A stretch of 64,000 nt of DNA from a bacterium ADurb.Bin157 (GCA_002070375.1 MWDD01000009.1:16804-80803); one strand, 5' to 3'; positions 1 through 7,284 are shown, numbered from the stretch's first letter. Numbers and translations are program-made. The notes: generated by a model from the sequence alone, not told the origin.

Positions 1-659
1 TGAAGGAGGTTTCTTTTGAATTGCCAAAAGGTGAAGTTATAGGTGTTATCGGTTCAAACGGGAGCGGCAAATCAACAGTTGCTAAGATAGCTTCCGGTTT
101 ACTTAAGCCTACTTCGGGGCGTATTCTTGTTGACGGCGCTAATATTACCGAATATAGAATTTCACCCAATCAAAATAATTCGGTAAAGTTGATAGCCGGT
201 ATTATTTTTCAAAATCCGGACAATCAGATTGTTGGTACTACTGTTGAGGAAGATTTAGCTTTTGGCTTAGAAAACCTTCAAGTGAGCAACTCACAGATGC
301 ATGTCAAAATTGATGGCATAAGTAAGCGATTTGGGCTGGTTGATTTATTAAAAAGGCCGGTTCATGAGCTTTCCGGCGGACAAAAGCAAATGCTTTGCAT
401 TGCCGGAATAATGGTAATGGAGCCCAGTTGGTTAATATTTGACGAGCCGACCGCACATTTAGATCCATGGTCTCGTCGAGACTTTTGGTTATATGTTAAA
501 GAAGTTTGCAAAGAAAGAAACGTTGGAATTATAGTTATTTCACAGTTACCCGGCGACTTAGAGGAGTTTGATCGTATTTTAGTTTTTAATAATGGTGAGT
601 TGGTATTTAATGATAAATCTTCATCATATAATCGCCCGGATTTTGAGGCTGTATTATGA
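1..659 (+). CDS. ECF-type ABC transporter ATPase (5' truncated by window)
   Basis: ATP-hydrolysing subunit of an energy-coupling-factor style importer (vitamin or metal uptake), acting at the inner face of the membrane. The reading frame is open from base 3 and reads K-E-V-S-F-E before the first candidate start (TTG at 21), so the true start lies upstream. Visible motifs: Walker A GSNGSGKST, Q-loop FQNPDNQIVG, signature LSGGQ and Walker B LIFDEP. After Walker B, where the family normally has a switch (H-loop) histidine in an I-T-H context, this protein reads VISQLPGD, so the histidine appears to be glutamine. The stop overlaps the start of the next gene (ATGA), so the two ATPases are translationally coupled, as in EcfA/EcfA' pairs. 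The EcfT partner is not downstream; it could be upstream, outside the window. Confidence 0.85.
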   Translation, partial: KEVSFELPKGEVIGVIGSNGSGKSTVAKIASGLLKPTSGRILVDGANITEYRISPNQNNSVKLIAGIIFQNPDNQIVGTTVEEDLAFGLENLQVSNSQMHVKIDGISKRFGLVDLLKRPVHELSGGQKQMLCIAGIMVMEPSWLIFDEPTAHLDPWSRRDFWLYVKEVCKERNVGIIVISQLPGDLEEFDRILVFNNGELVFNDKSSSYNRPDFEAVL

Positions 660-1381
660 AACTTAGTTTACATAATATTGATGTTTTTTACGGTAATAAG
701 ATTATACTTAAGAATTTGAATCACGTTTTTGAAAGCGGCAAAATAAATTTAATTGTAGGTCGTGCCGGGTGCGGTAAAAGTACATTATTACTTTCTTTAT
801 CGGGATTTCATAAAGAATTCAGCGGTAGTATTATGTTAGACGACTCTCATTTTGAACCTGACGGAAATTTTTCCTTAGCTTTTCAGAATCCTGAGCAGTT
901 GTTTTTTCATGCCGACTTAGGTTCTGAAGTTTGTTTTGGTTTGTTGGCGAGGGGTGAAGAACCCGCCGTGGCAGCAGAGAGAGGTAAGGCTTGGTTAACT
1001 CGGTGGGGCCTTTCCCCTGAGATTTATTGGGAACGGTCTACATATGAGCTCTCGGGAGGTGAGAAACGTCGCGGAGCACTAGCATCCTGCACTGTTTTCA
1101 CGCCCCCTCTAATTATGTTAGACGAGCCATTAGCAGGTCTTGATATTCAAGGACAGGCTGCTTTAGGCGGCATTTTGAATGAGTTATCTCAGTCTCATTG
1201 CGTTGTTATTGTTACGCATGAGCCCGAGGTTTTATTGCGAGAGAATAGCAATGTTTTATTTTTGCAGGATGGTTCAGGAGATTCATATACTGGAAGAGCT
1301 TTTTTTGATTTAGCAAAGTCAGACGAGAATTTTTATCCTTTGCCTAAATGGTTCCTGAGTAGTCGCCGTTTTTCAGATTGA
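656..1381 (+). CDS. ECF-type ABC transporter ATPase, second subunit
   Basis: Second ATPase of the pair, 241 residues, starting at the ATG that overlaps the stop of the preceding gene by 4 bp. Motifs in order: Walker A GRAGCGKST, Q-loop FQNPEQLFF, signature ELSGGE, Walker B LIMLDEP and an intact switch histidine in IVTHE. With the partner lacking that histidine, the heterodimer may have one normal and one altered ATP site (inference). The 3' end overlaps the convergent lipoprotein gene by 38 bp, so no terminator lies between them. Substrate is unknown because no S component is in view. Confidence 0.85.
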   Translation: MKLSLHNIDVFYGNKIILKNLNHVFESGKINLIVGRAGCGKSTLLLSLSGFHKEFSGSIMLDDSHFEPDGNFSLAFQNPEQLFFHADLGSEVCFGLLARGEEPAVAAERGKAWLTRWGLSPEIYWERSTYELSGGEKRRGALASCTVFTPPLIMLDEPLAGLDIQGQAALGGILNELSQSHCVVIVTHEPEVLLRENSNVLFLQDGSGDSYTGRAFFDLAKSDENFYPLPKWFLSSRRFSD

Positions 1382-2801
1382 TTATCGGATAATTTGCCAA
1401 GTTGACGTAAATTGTTCCAATCTTTGTGGCGTCTTCTAAGCTCATTATTTCGGGATTTGCAATTTTTGCTTGAAAATCTGATAATCTGTGTTTAACTTTT
1501 ATAAAAAAATAACTTTCATCTGATTGAGTTAAAATTGTAGCCATTCCGTTTTGGTCTGTTAAAAGGGTTTCTCTTCTTACGGCGTAGCCTTTTTTAATAA
1601 CGTTGAATTCAATTATTGCATTTGGTATCAAATTAGCGGCGATTTTATATGCCGGCAGATCGGGTATTTGATATTGCGGTGTATCATTCAAGCTTTGAGA
1701 TTGAGTTGCTTGGTTAATAATAATCTCTTCGGAGGCAATTTGTCGGGCTGTTTCCTCAATTTCAAGCATTTTTGCTATTCTTTCTTCTTCTGTTTTGAAC
1801 ACGTCATTTTGTACATCTTTATAATATTGGGCAAAAAGCGCAAGCAGTTGTTCTGAGGCGGTTGGGTTTGGGTTAGGGTTAACAGGCGCTTCGCTTGGGA
1901 GTTCAGAGGGGAAATCAGCGACAACTATTTTTACTTCAGAGACTTGATCGGCAGGTATAATTTGAATTAAGTCATACCAAGAGAAATGGGTAATCTGAGC
2001 GGAGTATGTATTCGTTTCAGTATCAAATTTAGCAGGTACGGGATTTTCCCATTTTGCGGATTTTTCATTGTATGAGCAAACGAAAAGGTTATTAGGATCA
2101 ACATTTATGTTTATTTTAAATGAAATTGAAGCAGGAGAATTAAGATTTGAAATAGTGTTTCCATCTTGGTCGGTGATTTGAAAGAAGACAGGGCTTAAGG
2201 AATAAGTGAGATGAGTTTTACCGTTGTAGTCTGCATAATAGTTCCCGGGACGAGTAGAAAAGAATTTTTTATGGTCTGTTTGATCAATTTGGCAAATAAC
2301 CGCATTTGCATCTTTTGGTAAAGAGTTTTGAGGAAAATGTAGTTTAATCGTTTTATTCGATGTTTTATCAGTTTGTTCTAATGTTGTGGGGATAGATTGC
2401 TTAACTTGGTATTTAGTTCCTATATTTTGAATAAGGGGAAGTTGAATTTCGATAGTTTGAGCTGAATCGGGCAATAATTGCAGAGAAAAATGTTTTGCCA
2501 GTCTTTGTGAGGATTTTATTGTAAAATATGTAGTTCCCGGCATCAGTTCAAAATTTATACACCCATTATTTGAGTTTTTTTCTGTTTCTCCGTTGACAGA
2601 TGTTATGAAATTTGATATCGGGTTATTATTTTCATCTATTGCTTTAAGAGATACCCTTGCTTTAGAATGGTTTATATTGTTTTGTTCGGTAATATTTGAC
2701 GCCGAACAACCATAAAATATAATAAATGCAAATGATATCAGTGCAATAATAATATTATGTTTATCATTAGGTATTTTGTGTCGACTATTTAACTTGCTCA
2801 A
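1344..2801 (-). CDS. Putative lipoprotein with carboxypeptidase-regulatory-like repeats
   Basis: A 485-residue exported protein. It starts with TTG at 2801 behind an AGAGG ribosome site. A hydrophobic stretch (about residues 16-30) ends in a lipobox-like FYGC, putting the lipidated cysteine at about residue 32. Residues about 45-110 (phrases like DENNNPISNF) and 395-450 (KKGYAVRRETLLTDQNGM) look like beta-sandwich carboxypeptidase-regulatory/Ig-like modules of the kind found in surface proteins. The middle third is Thr/Asn-rich and ends in a Pro-rich linker (PVNPNPNPT). Function is unknown; a surface or periplasmic structural role is inferred. It has a strong sigma-70 type promoter of its own at 2831-2859. 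Confidence 0.7.
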   Translation of the reverse strand: MSKLNSRHKIPNDKHNIIIALISFAFIIFYGCSASNITEQNNINHSKARVSLKAIDENNNPISNFITSVNGETEKNSNNGCINFELMPGTTYFTIKSSQRLAKHFSLQLLPDSAQTIEIQLPLIQNIGTKYQVKQSIPTTLEQTDKTSNKTIKLHFPQNSLPKDANAVICQIDQTDHKKFFSTRPGNYYADYNGKTHLTYSLSPVFFQITDQDGNTISNLNSPASISFKININVDPNNLFVCSYNEKSAKWENPVPAKFDTETNTYSAQITHFSWYDLIQIIPADQVSEVKIVVADFPSELPSEAPVNPNPNPTASEQLLALFAQYYKDVQNDVFKTEEERIAKMLEIEETARQIASEEIIINQATQSQSLNDTPQYQIPDLPAYKIAANLIPNAIIEFNVIKKGYAVRRETLLTDQNGMATILTQSDESYFFIKVKHRLSDFQAKIANPEIMSLEDATKIGTIYVNLANYPIINLKNGDYSGTI

Positions 2802-2830
2802 CTTAAGCCTCTTTGTTAATTTGTGATTTG

Positions 2831-2859
2831 ATTATAGCTACTAAATATTTAGGTGTCAA
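2831..2859 (-). promoter_or_regulatory. Sigma-70 type promoter of the lipoprotein gene
   Basis: On the minus strand TTGACA (2859-2854), a 17-bp spacer and TATAAT (2836-2831), both perfect consensus. The predicted start point is about 2824, giving a leader of roughly 23 nt to the TTG codon at 2801. Confidence 0.85.
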
Positions 2860-2936
2860 TTAAGAGTTAACAAAGCCATTTAATAATCAAAAATAATGTG
2901 TGTTTTTTTATCTGTTAGATTCCCATATTAGTGAGA

Positions 2937-3023
2937 GTTGTGTGTGTGTTAAAATCGACCGAGGTTGTTATCGCTCAGAAAAGCTTTGTTGATCATTGTT
3001 CTAGTTTTGTGTGAATTTTTCAC
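2937..3023 (+). promoter_or_regulatory. Possible activator-binding region upstream of ncRNA A
   Basis: Upstream of the sigma-54 promoter at 3095 lie a GT tract (TTGTGTGTGTG, 2938-2948) and the element GTGTGAA (3009-3015), which forms an inverted repeat GTGAA-TTT-TTCAC. The same two elements, in the same order, lie upstream of the second sigma-54 promoter (6379-6389 and 6404-6410). Distances of about 87 and 111 bp from the -24 box suit a sigma-54 enhancer-binding protein site. The assignment is inference; the shared motifs are seen directly. Confidence 0.45.
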
Positions 3024-3094
3024 CTTTAGGAAAATAAACACTTAATATTTCAGACAAATTATGCAATTTCTGCTAATTATGAATACTTTAGAGT

Positions 3095-3110
3095 TGGCAT
3101 AGGACTTGCA
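3095..3110 (+). promoter_or_regulatory. Sigma-54 promoter of ncRNA A
   Basis: TGGCATAGGACTTGCA matches the sigma-54 -24/-12 consensus TGGCAC-N5-TTGCW in 15 of the defined positions, with GG (3096-3097) and GC (3108-3109) at the exact required 12-base separation. The predicted start is about 3121. No gene starts directly downstream; the next 289 nt are the ncRNA. The paired homologous promoter at 6514 makes a chance match unlikely. Confidence 0.85.
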
Positions 3111-3120
3111 TTATATGGTT

Positions 3121-3409
3121 ATGAGGGTGAAGATTAAGTAACCTTCGAGTTCATTGAAAGTAAAAAGGCCCCGGAAGATGCAACATATAATTAAGGCATA
3201 TGTTCTGACACACTTTTTTTATTACAGCTACGAGTTCAACTCAATGTCTTAATCAACTCTCTCTCCTCTATTGATACAGCACACACACACACAACATACA
3301 AACATGTTGTTTTTTTCCGGGACTTTTTATAATTTGTCATCGTTGTGATGACTCAAGTATTCTCTCAAAAAATCCTCTCACTTATTCCCCGGTAACGGGG
3401 ATTTTTTTT
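3121..3409 (+). ncRNA. Structured sigma-54-dependent RNA, copy A
   Basis: About 289 nt from the predicted sigma-54 start to a poly-T terminator, without a meaningful ORF. Homologous to copy B at 6540-6850. Features in order: 5' stem GAGGGT (3123-3128) with ACCTTC (3141-3146) around a conserved loop TGAAGATTAAGTA; conserved TCATTGAAA; a long-range helix CCCGGAA (3170-3176) with TTCCGGG (3315-3321) closing a central domain; inside it a 28-nt block (3259-3286) identical in both copies, CU-rich (CTCTCTCCTCT) then CA-rich (CACACAC); a hairpin ACAACAT/ATGTTGT (3291-3310); then hairpin GTCATC-GTTGT-GATGAC (3336-3352), conserved CU-rich CTCTCAAAA and CCTCTCAC single strands and terminator. Not recognised as any known RNA family. 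It might titrate an RNA-binding protein or pair with ribosome sites (inference). Confidence 0.8.
3386..3409 (+). terminator. Intrinsic terminator of ncRNA A
   Basis: TCCCCG (3386-3391), a GTAA tetraloop, CGGGGA (3396-3401), followed by eight T residues. This ends the RNA about 70 bp before the downstream ATG at 3480, so the membrane-protein gene needs read-through or its own promoter. Confidence 0.9.
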
Positions 3410-3479
3410 ATTATATTGAATGTTATATTTATTGTTTAATGGTATATTAGCTTAAATACAAAGAAAGCGGGCTTTTTGA

Positions 3480-6371
3480 ATGATTGAGCGTTCTATAAGA
3501 GGTAAGTTTAAAGCATTAGTGTATGGACTTATTGATTGGATTAGTTTTGATGAAAAGATTGTCTCAATTGTAGATAAGCTTAATCAGAGATTTGAAGAAC
3601 CCATTGTAAAGCCGGTTAGTCGGTTGCACTCTCATCCCGGTGGTTATAGGCGAGAATTTGGCAAGAGGCGGCTAAATATCGCCGAGGCTTATATGATTAT
3701 TGCGAAGAGTCAGTCTCCAGACTTATATGAAGCTCGTTTAAATTCATTGCAAACAATAATTGAGCAGTCTCTGTATGCTAAAACAGTTGCTATGCCTATA
3801 AATACAGCGCGCATGCAGATTTATTTAATGAAAAAAGCTGTTGAATCATATGGTAATCGTCGCAAGCAAATGGAATATATTTCAGATTTTGGAAGTGTTT
3901 CATTTGGAAATGAAACGGTTATTCGTAATTTTTTGAAGAAGCATGGATTGATTGAAGTTCCTGAGGAGGAGAAGCCATTAAAGCAGTTAAGTTTGGGCTG
4001 GGACGATCATGTTCGCGATTCCCTCTCAGATGGTCGCAAGTCTCCGAGTCAATTAATGGCAGATGCTTTTATCAAAGGGCTTTCTCGTATAACAATTGTT
4101 TACAATAATTTAGATGAACCGCGTATAATTTCTGAAGCATTAAATGCCGGCGAGATAATGGGAGTTGCTGTTGAAATAGGTATTGAATTTTCGGTTGGCA
4201 AAGGAAAGCATAAGCGTCGTTATCTTTATATTCCTCCGGTATTTTCTAAGAGCAAAGATTTTTTTAACTTTTTAAAAGAAAACGAAGCTCAATTGTCAGA
4301 ATTTAGAGAGGGTATGCGTGCTAATGTATTAGGGCGTCGCAAAACTATTATTTCGATGATTAATCAATTTAATGACTTACATTTGCCAAGGCTAAACGAT
4401 GGCTTTTCATATGAAAGTCCATGTTGGTTTCATATGTTGCGAGAAGAGGAATTAGATAAGATTGTTGGATATGGTCAACCTTCAATTGAGCATTTGTCAG
4501 AATTATTATATGAAAAATTCAAGGTTGTATATCATAAACGTGTTTTGTATTTAAAAGCATTGGTAATATCAGGTGAAAAAAAATTAAGAAAGCACAATTA
4601 CAGTAAGTGGGAGTTTGATTTTGTTAAAAATTGGTATGAAGAAACACGCCATATTTATAATAATTTAAATCAAGATGATTTAACTGCCAAATATTTAGTT
4701 GTTGGAAGTGCAATTGAATATGACAGTGTTTTTAGCGATGAGAAGCCTGTTTTTGAAATGTTGCGAGGTTTACCCGGCAAGATTGTGTTTCTTAATCCTC
4801 TTGAAATGGGTTTAAAGAATGCAATTAAACATATTGTCGAGCATGTTGATTATTTGACAAATGTAGAATTAATGAATTTGAAAGGCTGTTCATCCTGTAA
4901 TCCTAATGACATTTTATTATTAAATAAATTCCTTTATAACTTGAATAATCTTCCTGAATCAGAAATGCATGAATTTTTAAATCAACATGAAATTGACATA
5001 AATCATACAAAGGTGGCATTTGCTTGTCGCAGTGCATTTGAAAAAAATATCGCTCCCAGCTGCGGAAGCGGTGCAACAGGACGTAATAGCCTAATTCCCG
5101 GAATGGGTTTTATTAGGTCTTCCAGAATTTCACAGAGTGTCAAAAAGGCGGTGTTATCCAAACATATTTCACTCCCTCAGCCAATAGGGACTATGATTTT
5201 GAATCGTGGCAAATGGCCTCATGACTTGTATGCAAAAGAAGATGAAGATTTTGAAACATTAGTTTCTCTTGGTGCTACAAGCAGCCAATCACCAATAAAA
5301 GTCGGAGATGAGGAAAAGAATGATTTGATAGAATTGTCAAAAACTTGGCAATATTTGAATCCAAACTTAAAGAATCTGATTTTGTTTGTTTCCGGTTTTT
5401 CTATAACCATGTATTGGATGTATTACATACAATTTAATAATTTTTTCAATGTGGCCTTGTTTTTTGCCATTCTTTGGATGTGTATAACATTTTTCAGAAA
5501 TATTTTGGTTGATCTTATTGCATCGGCAGGAACTGATTTCAAGCAATGGACAGCAAAGAATGTAAATTTCAGTAATGCCTATCAGTCGTTATTTTGGACA
5601 GGTTTAAGTGTTCCTGTATTGGGTTTGGTAAAGCAAAACTTTGATTTGCTATGGATTGGAGAAAAGGGCGGCTTTATATTTGAAGGGGTTAAATTTCTGG
5701 CATTAAGCTTAGCTAACGGTATTTATATTGTATCTCATAATAAGCTCAGGTCATTTGATAAAAACGTAATTAAAATTAATTTTTTTCGTTCAATTCTGTC
5801 TTGGCCATTTGCAACAGTATTTGCTCCATTTTTTAACGGTGTTGGAATTCCAAGTATTGTGCAGGCTAAATTTTGGTCAGATGTGGTTGGCGGTATAATA
5901 GAGGGTGGAGCGAAGTTTTCACAAAGATTTAGGCTTCGTAAAAGAGACTTGAACTCTATCATTCCAAAACTAAGCTCAAAAGAGCGAAGCGATTTAAACA
6001 TGGCTATGTTAGATATATTGTATATATGGGCGCGGGCTCCGAGAGGTAAAACATGTTTACGATTACTTTTGTTAAATCGTCCGTCTTTAGGTGAAAGAAT
6101 ATGGCGCAGTAAGAACAGTGCCGAGGAAAATAAATTGAAAACAATTCGCTGTAAAAAGGATTATGATAAACTCTTGTCTCTTTTTGGTGCAGAGGGAATG
6201 GTCAGTAATTTAACGGAATTCGCATTAAAGAATTACCCAGTTGCTGACGCAATAAAATTGACTGATTTGATAGCTTCAGAAGCGGAGTCTTTGAATGAGT
6301 GGCTTGAAAGTCTTGAGAAATACTTTGACAAAGATCTCACTATAGAGTCTTTACAAAACAGAACTTCATAA
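3480..6371 (+). CDS. Large membrane protein with degenerate PHP-like domain
   Basis: A 963-residue protein of unknown function between the two ncRNA genes. Residues about 172-240 follow the order of a PHP (polymerase/histidinol phosphatase) metal phosphoesterase: WDDHVRDSLSDGRKSP (expected D-x-H-x-H..SDG..SP), then GLSRITIVYN (expected A-I-T-D-H) and GVAVEIGIEFSV (expected G-x-E-x-S). Second His of motif I reads Arg, and the motif II Asp-His reads Tyr-Asn, so metal binding is probably impaired. Residues 1-170 are charged and helical, with a separate LHSHPGG at 49-55. The middle has CSSC (470-473) and SCGSGATGR (527-535). Hydrophobic segments at about 632-650, 655-680, 700-718 and 736-752 suggest four membrane helices, followed by a basic C-terminal domain. 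Weak ribosome site (GAAAG) before the ATG. A link to the flanking RNAs is inferred from position. Confidence 0.75.
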   Translation: MIERSIRGKFKALVYGLIDWISFDEKIVSIVDKLNQRFEEPIVKPVSRLHSHPGGYRREFGKRRLNIAEAYMIIAKSQSPDLYEARLNSLQTIIEQSLYAKTVAMPINTARMQIYLMKKAVESYGNRRKQMEYISDFGSVSFGNETVIRNFLKKHGLIEVPEEEKPLKQLSLGWDDHVRDSLSDGRKSPSQLMADAFIKGLSRITIVYNNLDEPRIISEALNAGEIMGVAVEIGIEFSVGKGKHKRRYLYIPPVFSKSKDFFNFLKENEAQLSEFREGMRANVLGRRKTIISMINQFNDLHLPRLNDGFSYESPCWFHMLREEELDKIVGYGQPSIEHLSELLYEKFKVVYHKRVLYLKALVISGEKKLRKHNYSKWEFDFVKNWYEETRHIYNNLNQDDLTAKYLVVGSAIEYDSVFSDEKPVFEMLRGLPGKIVFLNPLEMGLKNAIKHIVEHVDYLTNVELMNLKGCSSCNPNDILLLNKFLYNLNNLPESEMHEFLNQHEIDINHTKVAFACRSAFEKNIAPSCGSGATGRNSLIPGMGFIRSSRISQSVKKAVLSKHISLPQPIGTMILNRGKWPHDLYAKEDEDFETLVSLGATSSQSPIKVGDEEKNDLIELSKTWQYLNPNLKNLILFVSGFSITMYWMYYIQFNNFFNVALFFAILWMCITFFRNILVDLIASAGTDFKQWTAKNVNFSNAYQSLFWTGLSVPVLGLVKQNFDLLWIGEKGGFIFEGVKFLALSLANGIYIVSHNKLRSFDKNVIKINFFRSILSWPFATVFAPFFNGVGIPSIVQAKFWSDVVGGIIEGGAKFSQRFRLRKRDLNSIIPKLSSKERSDLNMAMLDILYIWARAPRGKTCLRLLLLNRPSLGERIWRSKNSAEENKLKTIRCKKDYDKLLSLFGAEGMVSNLTEFALKNYPVADAIKLTDLIASEAESLNEWLESLEKYFDKDLTIESLQNRTS

Positions 6372-6378
6372 TTGGGCA

Positions 6379-6419
6379 TTGTGTGTGTGAAAAAAATGCA
6401 CTCGTGTGAAAAAGACACT
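6379..6419 (+). promoter_or_regulatory. Possible activator-binding region upstream of ncRNA B
   Basis: Directly after the stop of the membrane-protein gene: GT tract TTGTGTGTGTG (6379-6389), then GTGTGAA (6404-6410) followed by AAAGACAC, a partial inverted repeat. Both elements recur upstream of ncRNA A. About 111 bp separate GTGTGAA from the -24 box, a typical enhancer distance for sigma-54 activators. The GT tract would also lie in the 3' untranslated region of the upstream mRNA, where it could pair with the CA-rich segment of the RNAs. Confidence 0.45.
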
Positions 6420-6513
6420 CTTTTAAAAACGATTTTAGTATAATTATAAATGAAAAAATCACCAATACTAGGTTAATAAAGCATTTAATTAAATAATAGT
6501 CAGTTAAAAGAGT

Positions 6514-6529
6514 TGGCATGACTTTTGCG
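6514..6529 (+). promoter_or_regulatory. Sigma-54 promoter of ncRNA B
   Basis: TGGCATGACTTTTGCG: GG at 6515-6516 and GC at 6527-6528, the invariant -24/-12 dinucleotides with the correct 12-base separation. Like copy A it is preceded by GAGT. The predicted start is about 6540. Confidence 0.85.
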
Positions 6530-6539
6530 TATATCATGG

Positions 6540-6850
6540 TATGCGAGTGAAGGTAAGTATCTCGTAAGATCATTGAAAACGAAAAAGTATTTCCGGGCAA
6601 AGGGCGTGTCGATTCGGTATGACCAATCGTAGCATTTTTTTCGCAGTAATATAGTCAAAATCTGCAGTAATATGCAGACCACCAAATCACTCTCTCCTCT
6701 ATTGATACAGCACACACCACACCACACCACACAAAAACATTCCCAGAGCCCGGAAGCTTTTTATAATTTTTGTCATCACCCCGATGACTCAAGTATCCTC
6801 TCAAAAGATCCTCTCACTTTGTCCCCGTTTAACACCGGGGATTTTTTTTT
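6540..6850 (+). ncRNA. Structured sigma-54-dependent RNA, copy B
   Basis: About 311 nt, paralogue of the RNA at 3121-3409. 5' stem GCGAG (6543-6547) with CTCGT (6561-6565) around the conserved loop TGAAGGTAAGTAT; the stem sequence differs from copy A but still pairs. The long-range helix is TTCCGGGC (6591-6598) with GCCCGGAA (6748-6755), the same helix as in copy A with its two strands exchanged. The central domain holds copy-specific hairpins CGATT/AATCG and TCTGCA/TGCAGA, then the 28-nt identical CU/CA core (6690-6717) extended into period-5 ACCAC repeats. The 3' part repeats GTCATC-ACCCC-GATGAC (6772-6788) with a changed loop, CCTCTCAAAA, CCTCTCAC and a terminator. No credible long ORF. 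Family unknown. Confidence 0.8.
6822..6850 (+). terminator. Intrinsic terminator of ncRNA B
   Basis: TCCCCG (6822-6827), 8-nt loop, CGGGGA (6836-6841), then nine T residues. The stem matches that of copy A, but the loop is TTTAACAC instead of GTAA. It lies 3 bp from the stop of the convergent RseC-like gene. Confidence 0.9.
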
Positions 6851-6852
6851 GC

Positions 6853-7284
6853 TTATTTGACTTCAGAAACAATTTCAAAGTCAGGTTCATTTTTATTTTT
6901 TTTTGATATATAATTTGAATATATTGATGCCGGAATCAATAAGAAAACGGCTGTTATTAGTCCTGAAGAAAATCTTATGATATCATTGATATTCTGAAAA
7001 AACAGAGGTGAAACCAGAATCCCTGTGAAGAATCCTATTAATGGGAGGCCAAAAAGAATAAATGCCGCAAAAGATATGTTTACTTTTTGTAATGGCAAAA
7101 GATCTATGCTTTCTCCAACTTTGCATTCATAGTTGTCTTTTAAGAGGGCTGTTCCGGTTTTAGTCTCGTTACAAGGTGCGAATGCTTTAATGCATCCTTT
7201 ACATCCTTTGCAGGTTTCTTCGCTGAGTATTTCTACAGTTATTGTTTTGTTTTTAATTTCAAGTATTTTACCCTTAATGGTCAT
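6853..7284 (-). CDS. RseC/MucC-family membrane protein (SoxR-reducing type)
   Basis: A 143-residue protein of the RseC/MucC family, often found with rnf operons and implicated in reduction of SoxR and related regulators. The N-terminal soluble part carries CKGCKGC and a fourth cysteine (C25, C28, C31, C38), a probable metal or Fe-S site. Two membrane helices follow at about 70-90 and 98-120, then a Lys-rich tail. It lies two genes beyond rnfB on the same strand, separated by the oppositely oriented gene at 7330, so it is probably transcribed on its own while functioning with Rnf (inference). Confidence 0.75.
   Translation of the reverse strand: MTIKGKILEIKNKTITVEILSEETCKGCKGCIKAFAPCNETKTGTALLKDNYECKVGESIDLLPLQKVNISFAAFILFGLPLIGFFTGILVSPLFFQNINDIIRFSSGLITAVFLLIPASIYSNYISKKNKNEPDFEIVSEVK

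Noticed and set aside
3281..3294. CA dinucleotide run as an ordinary microsatellite
   Set aside because: Copy B has a different period (5) but the same composition at the same place next to an identical block, which points to a conserved RNA segment rather than slippage alone.
6340..6730. Two overlapping minus-strand ORFs (86 and 76 codons) across the start of ncRNA B
   Set aside because: They run antisense through a sigma-54 promoter and conserved RNA stems, have biased unnatural compositions, and no counterpart exists in copy A.
2880..6850. Paired flanking repeats as ends of a mobile element
   Set aside because: The repeats are direct, promoter-to-terminator units with covarying stems; no transposase, recombinase signature, terminal inverted repeats or target duplication was seen.
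6672..6860. Plus-strand 62-codon ORF inside ncRNA B
   Set aside because: His/Thr/Pro-rich translation of the CU/CA repeats; not conserved in copy A, runs through the terminator.
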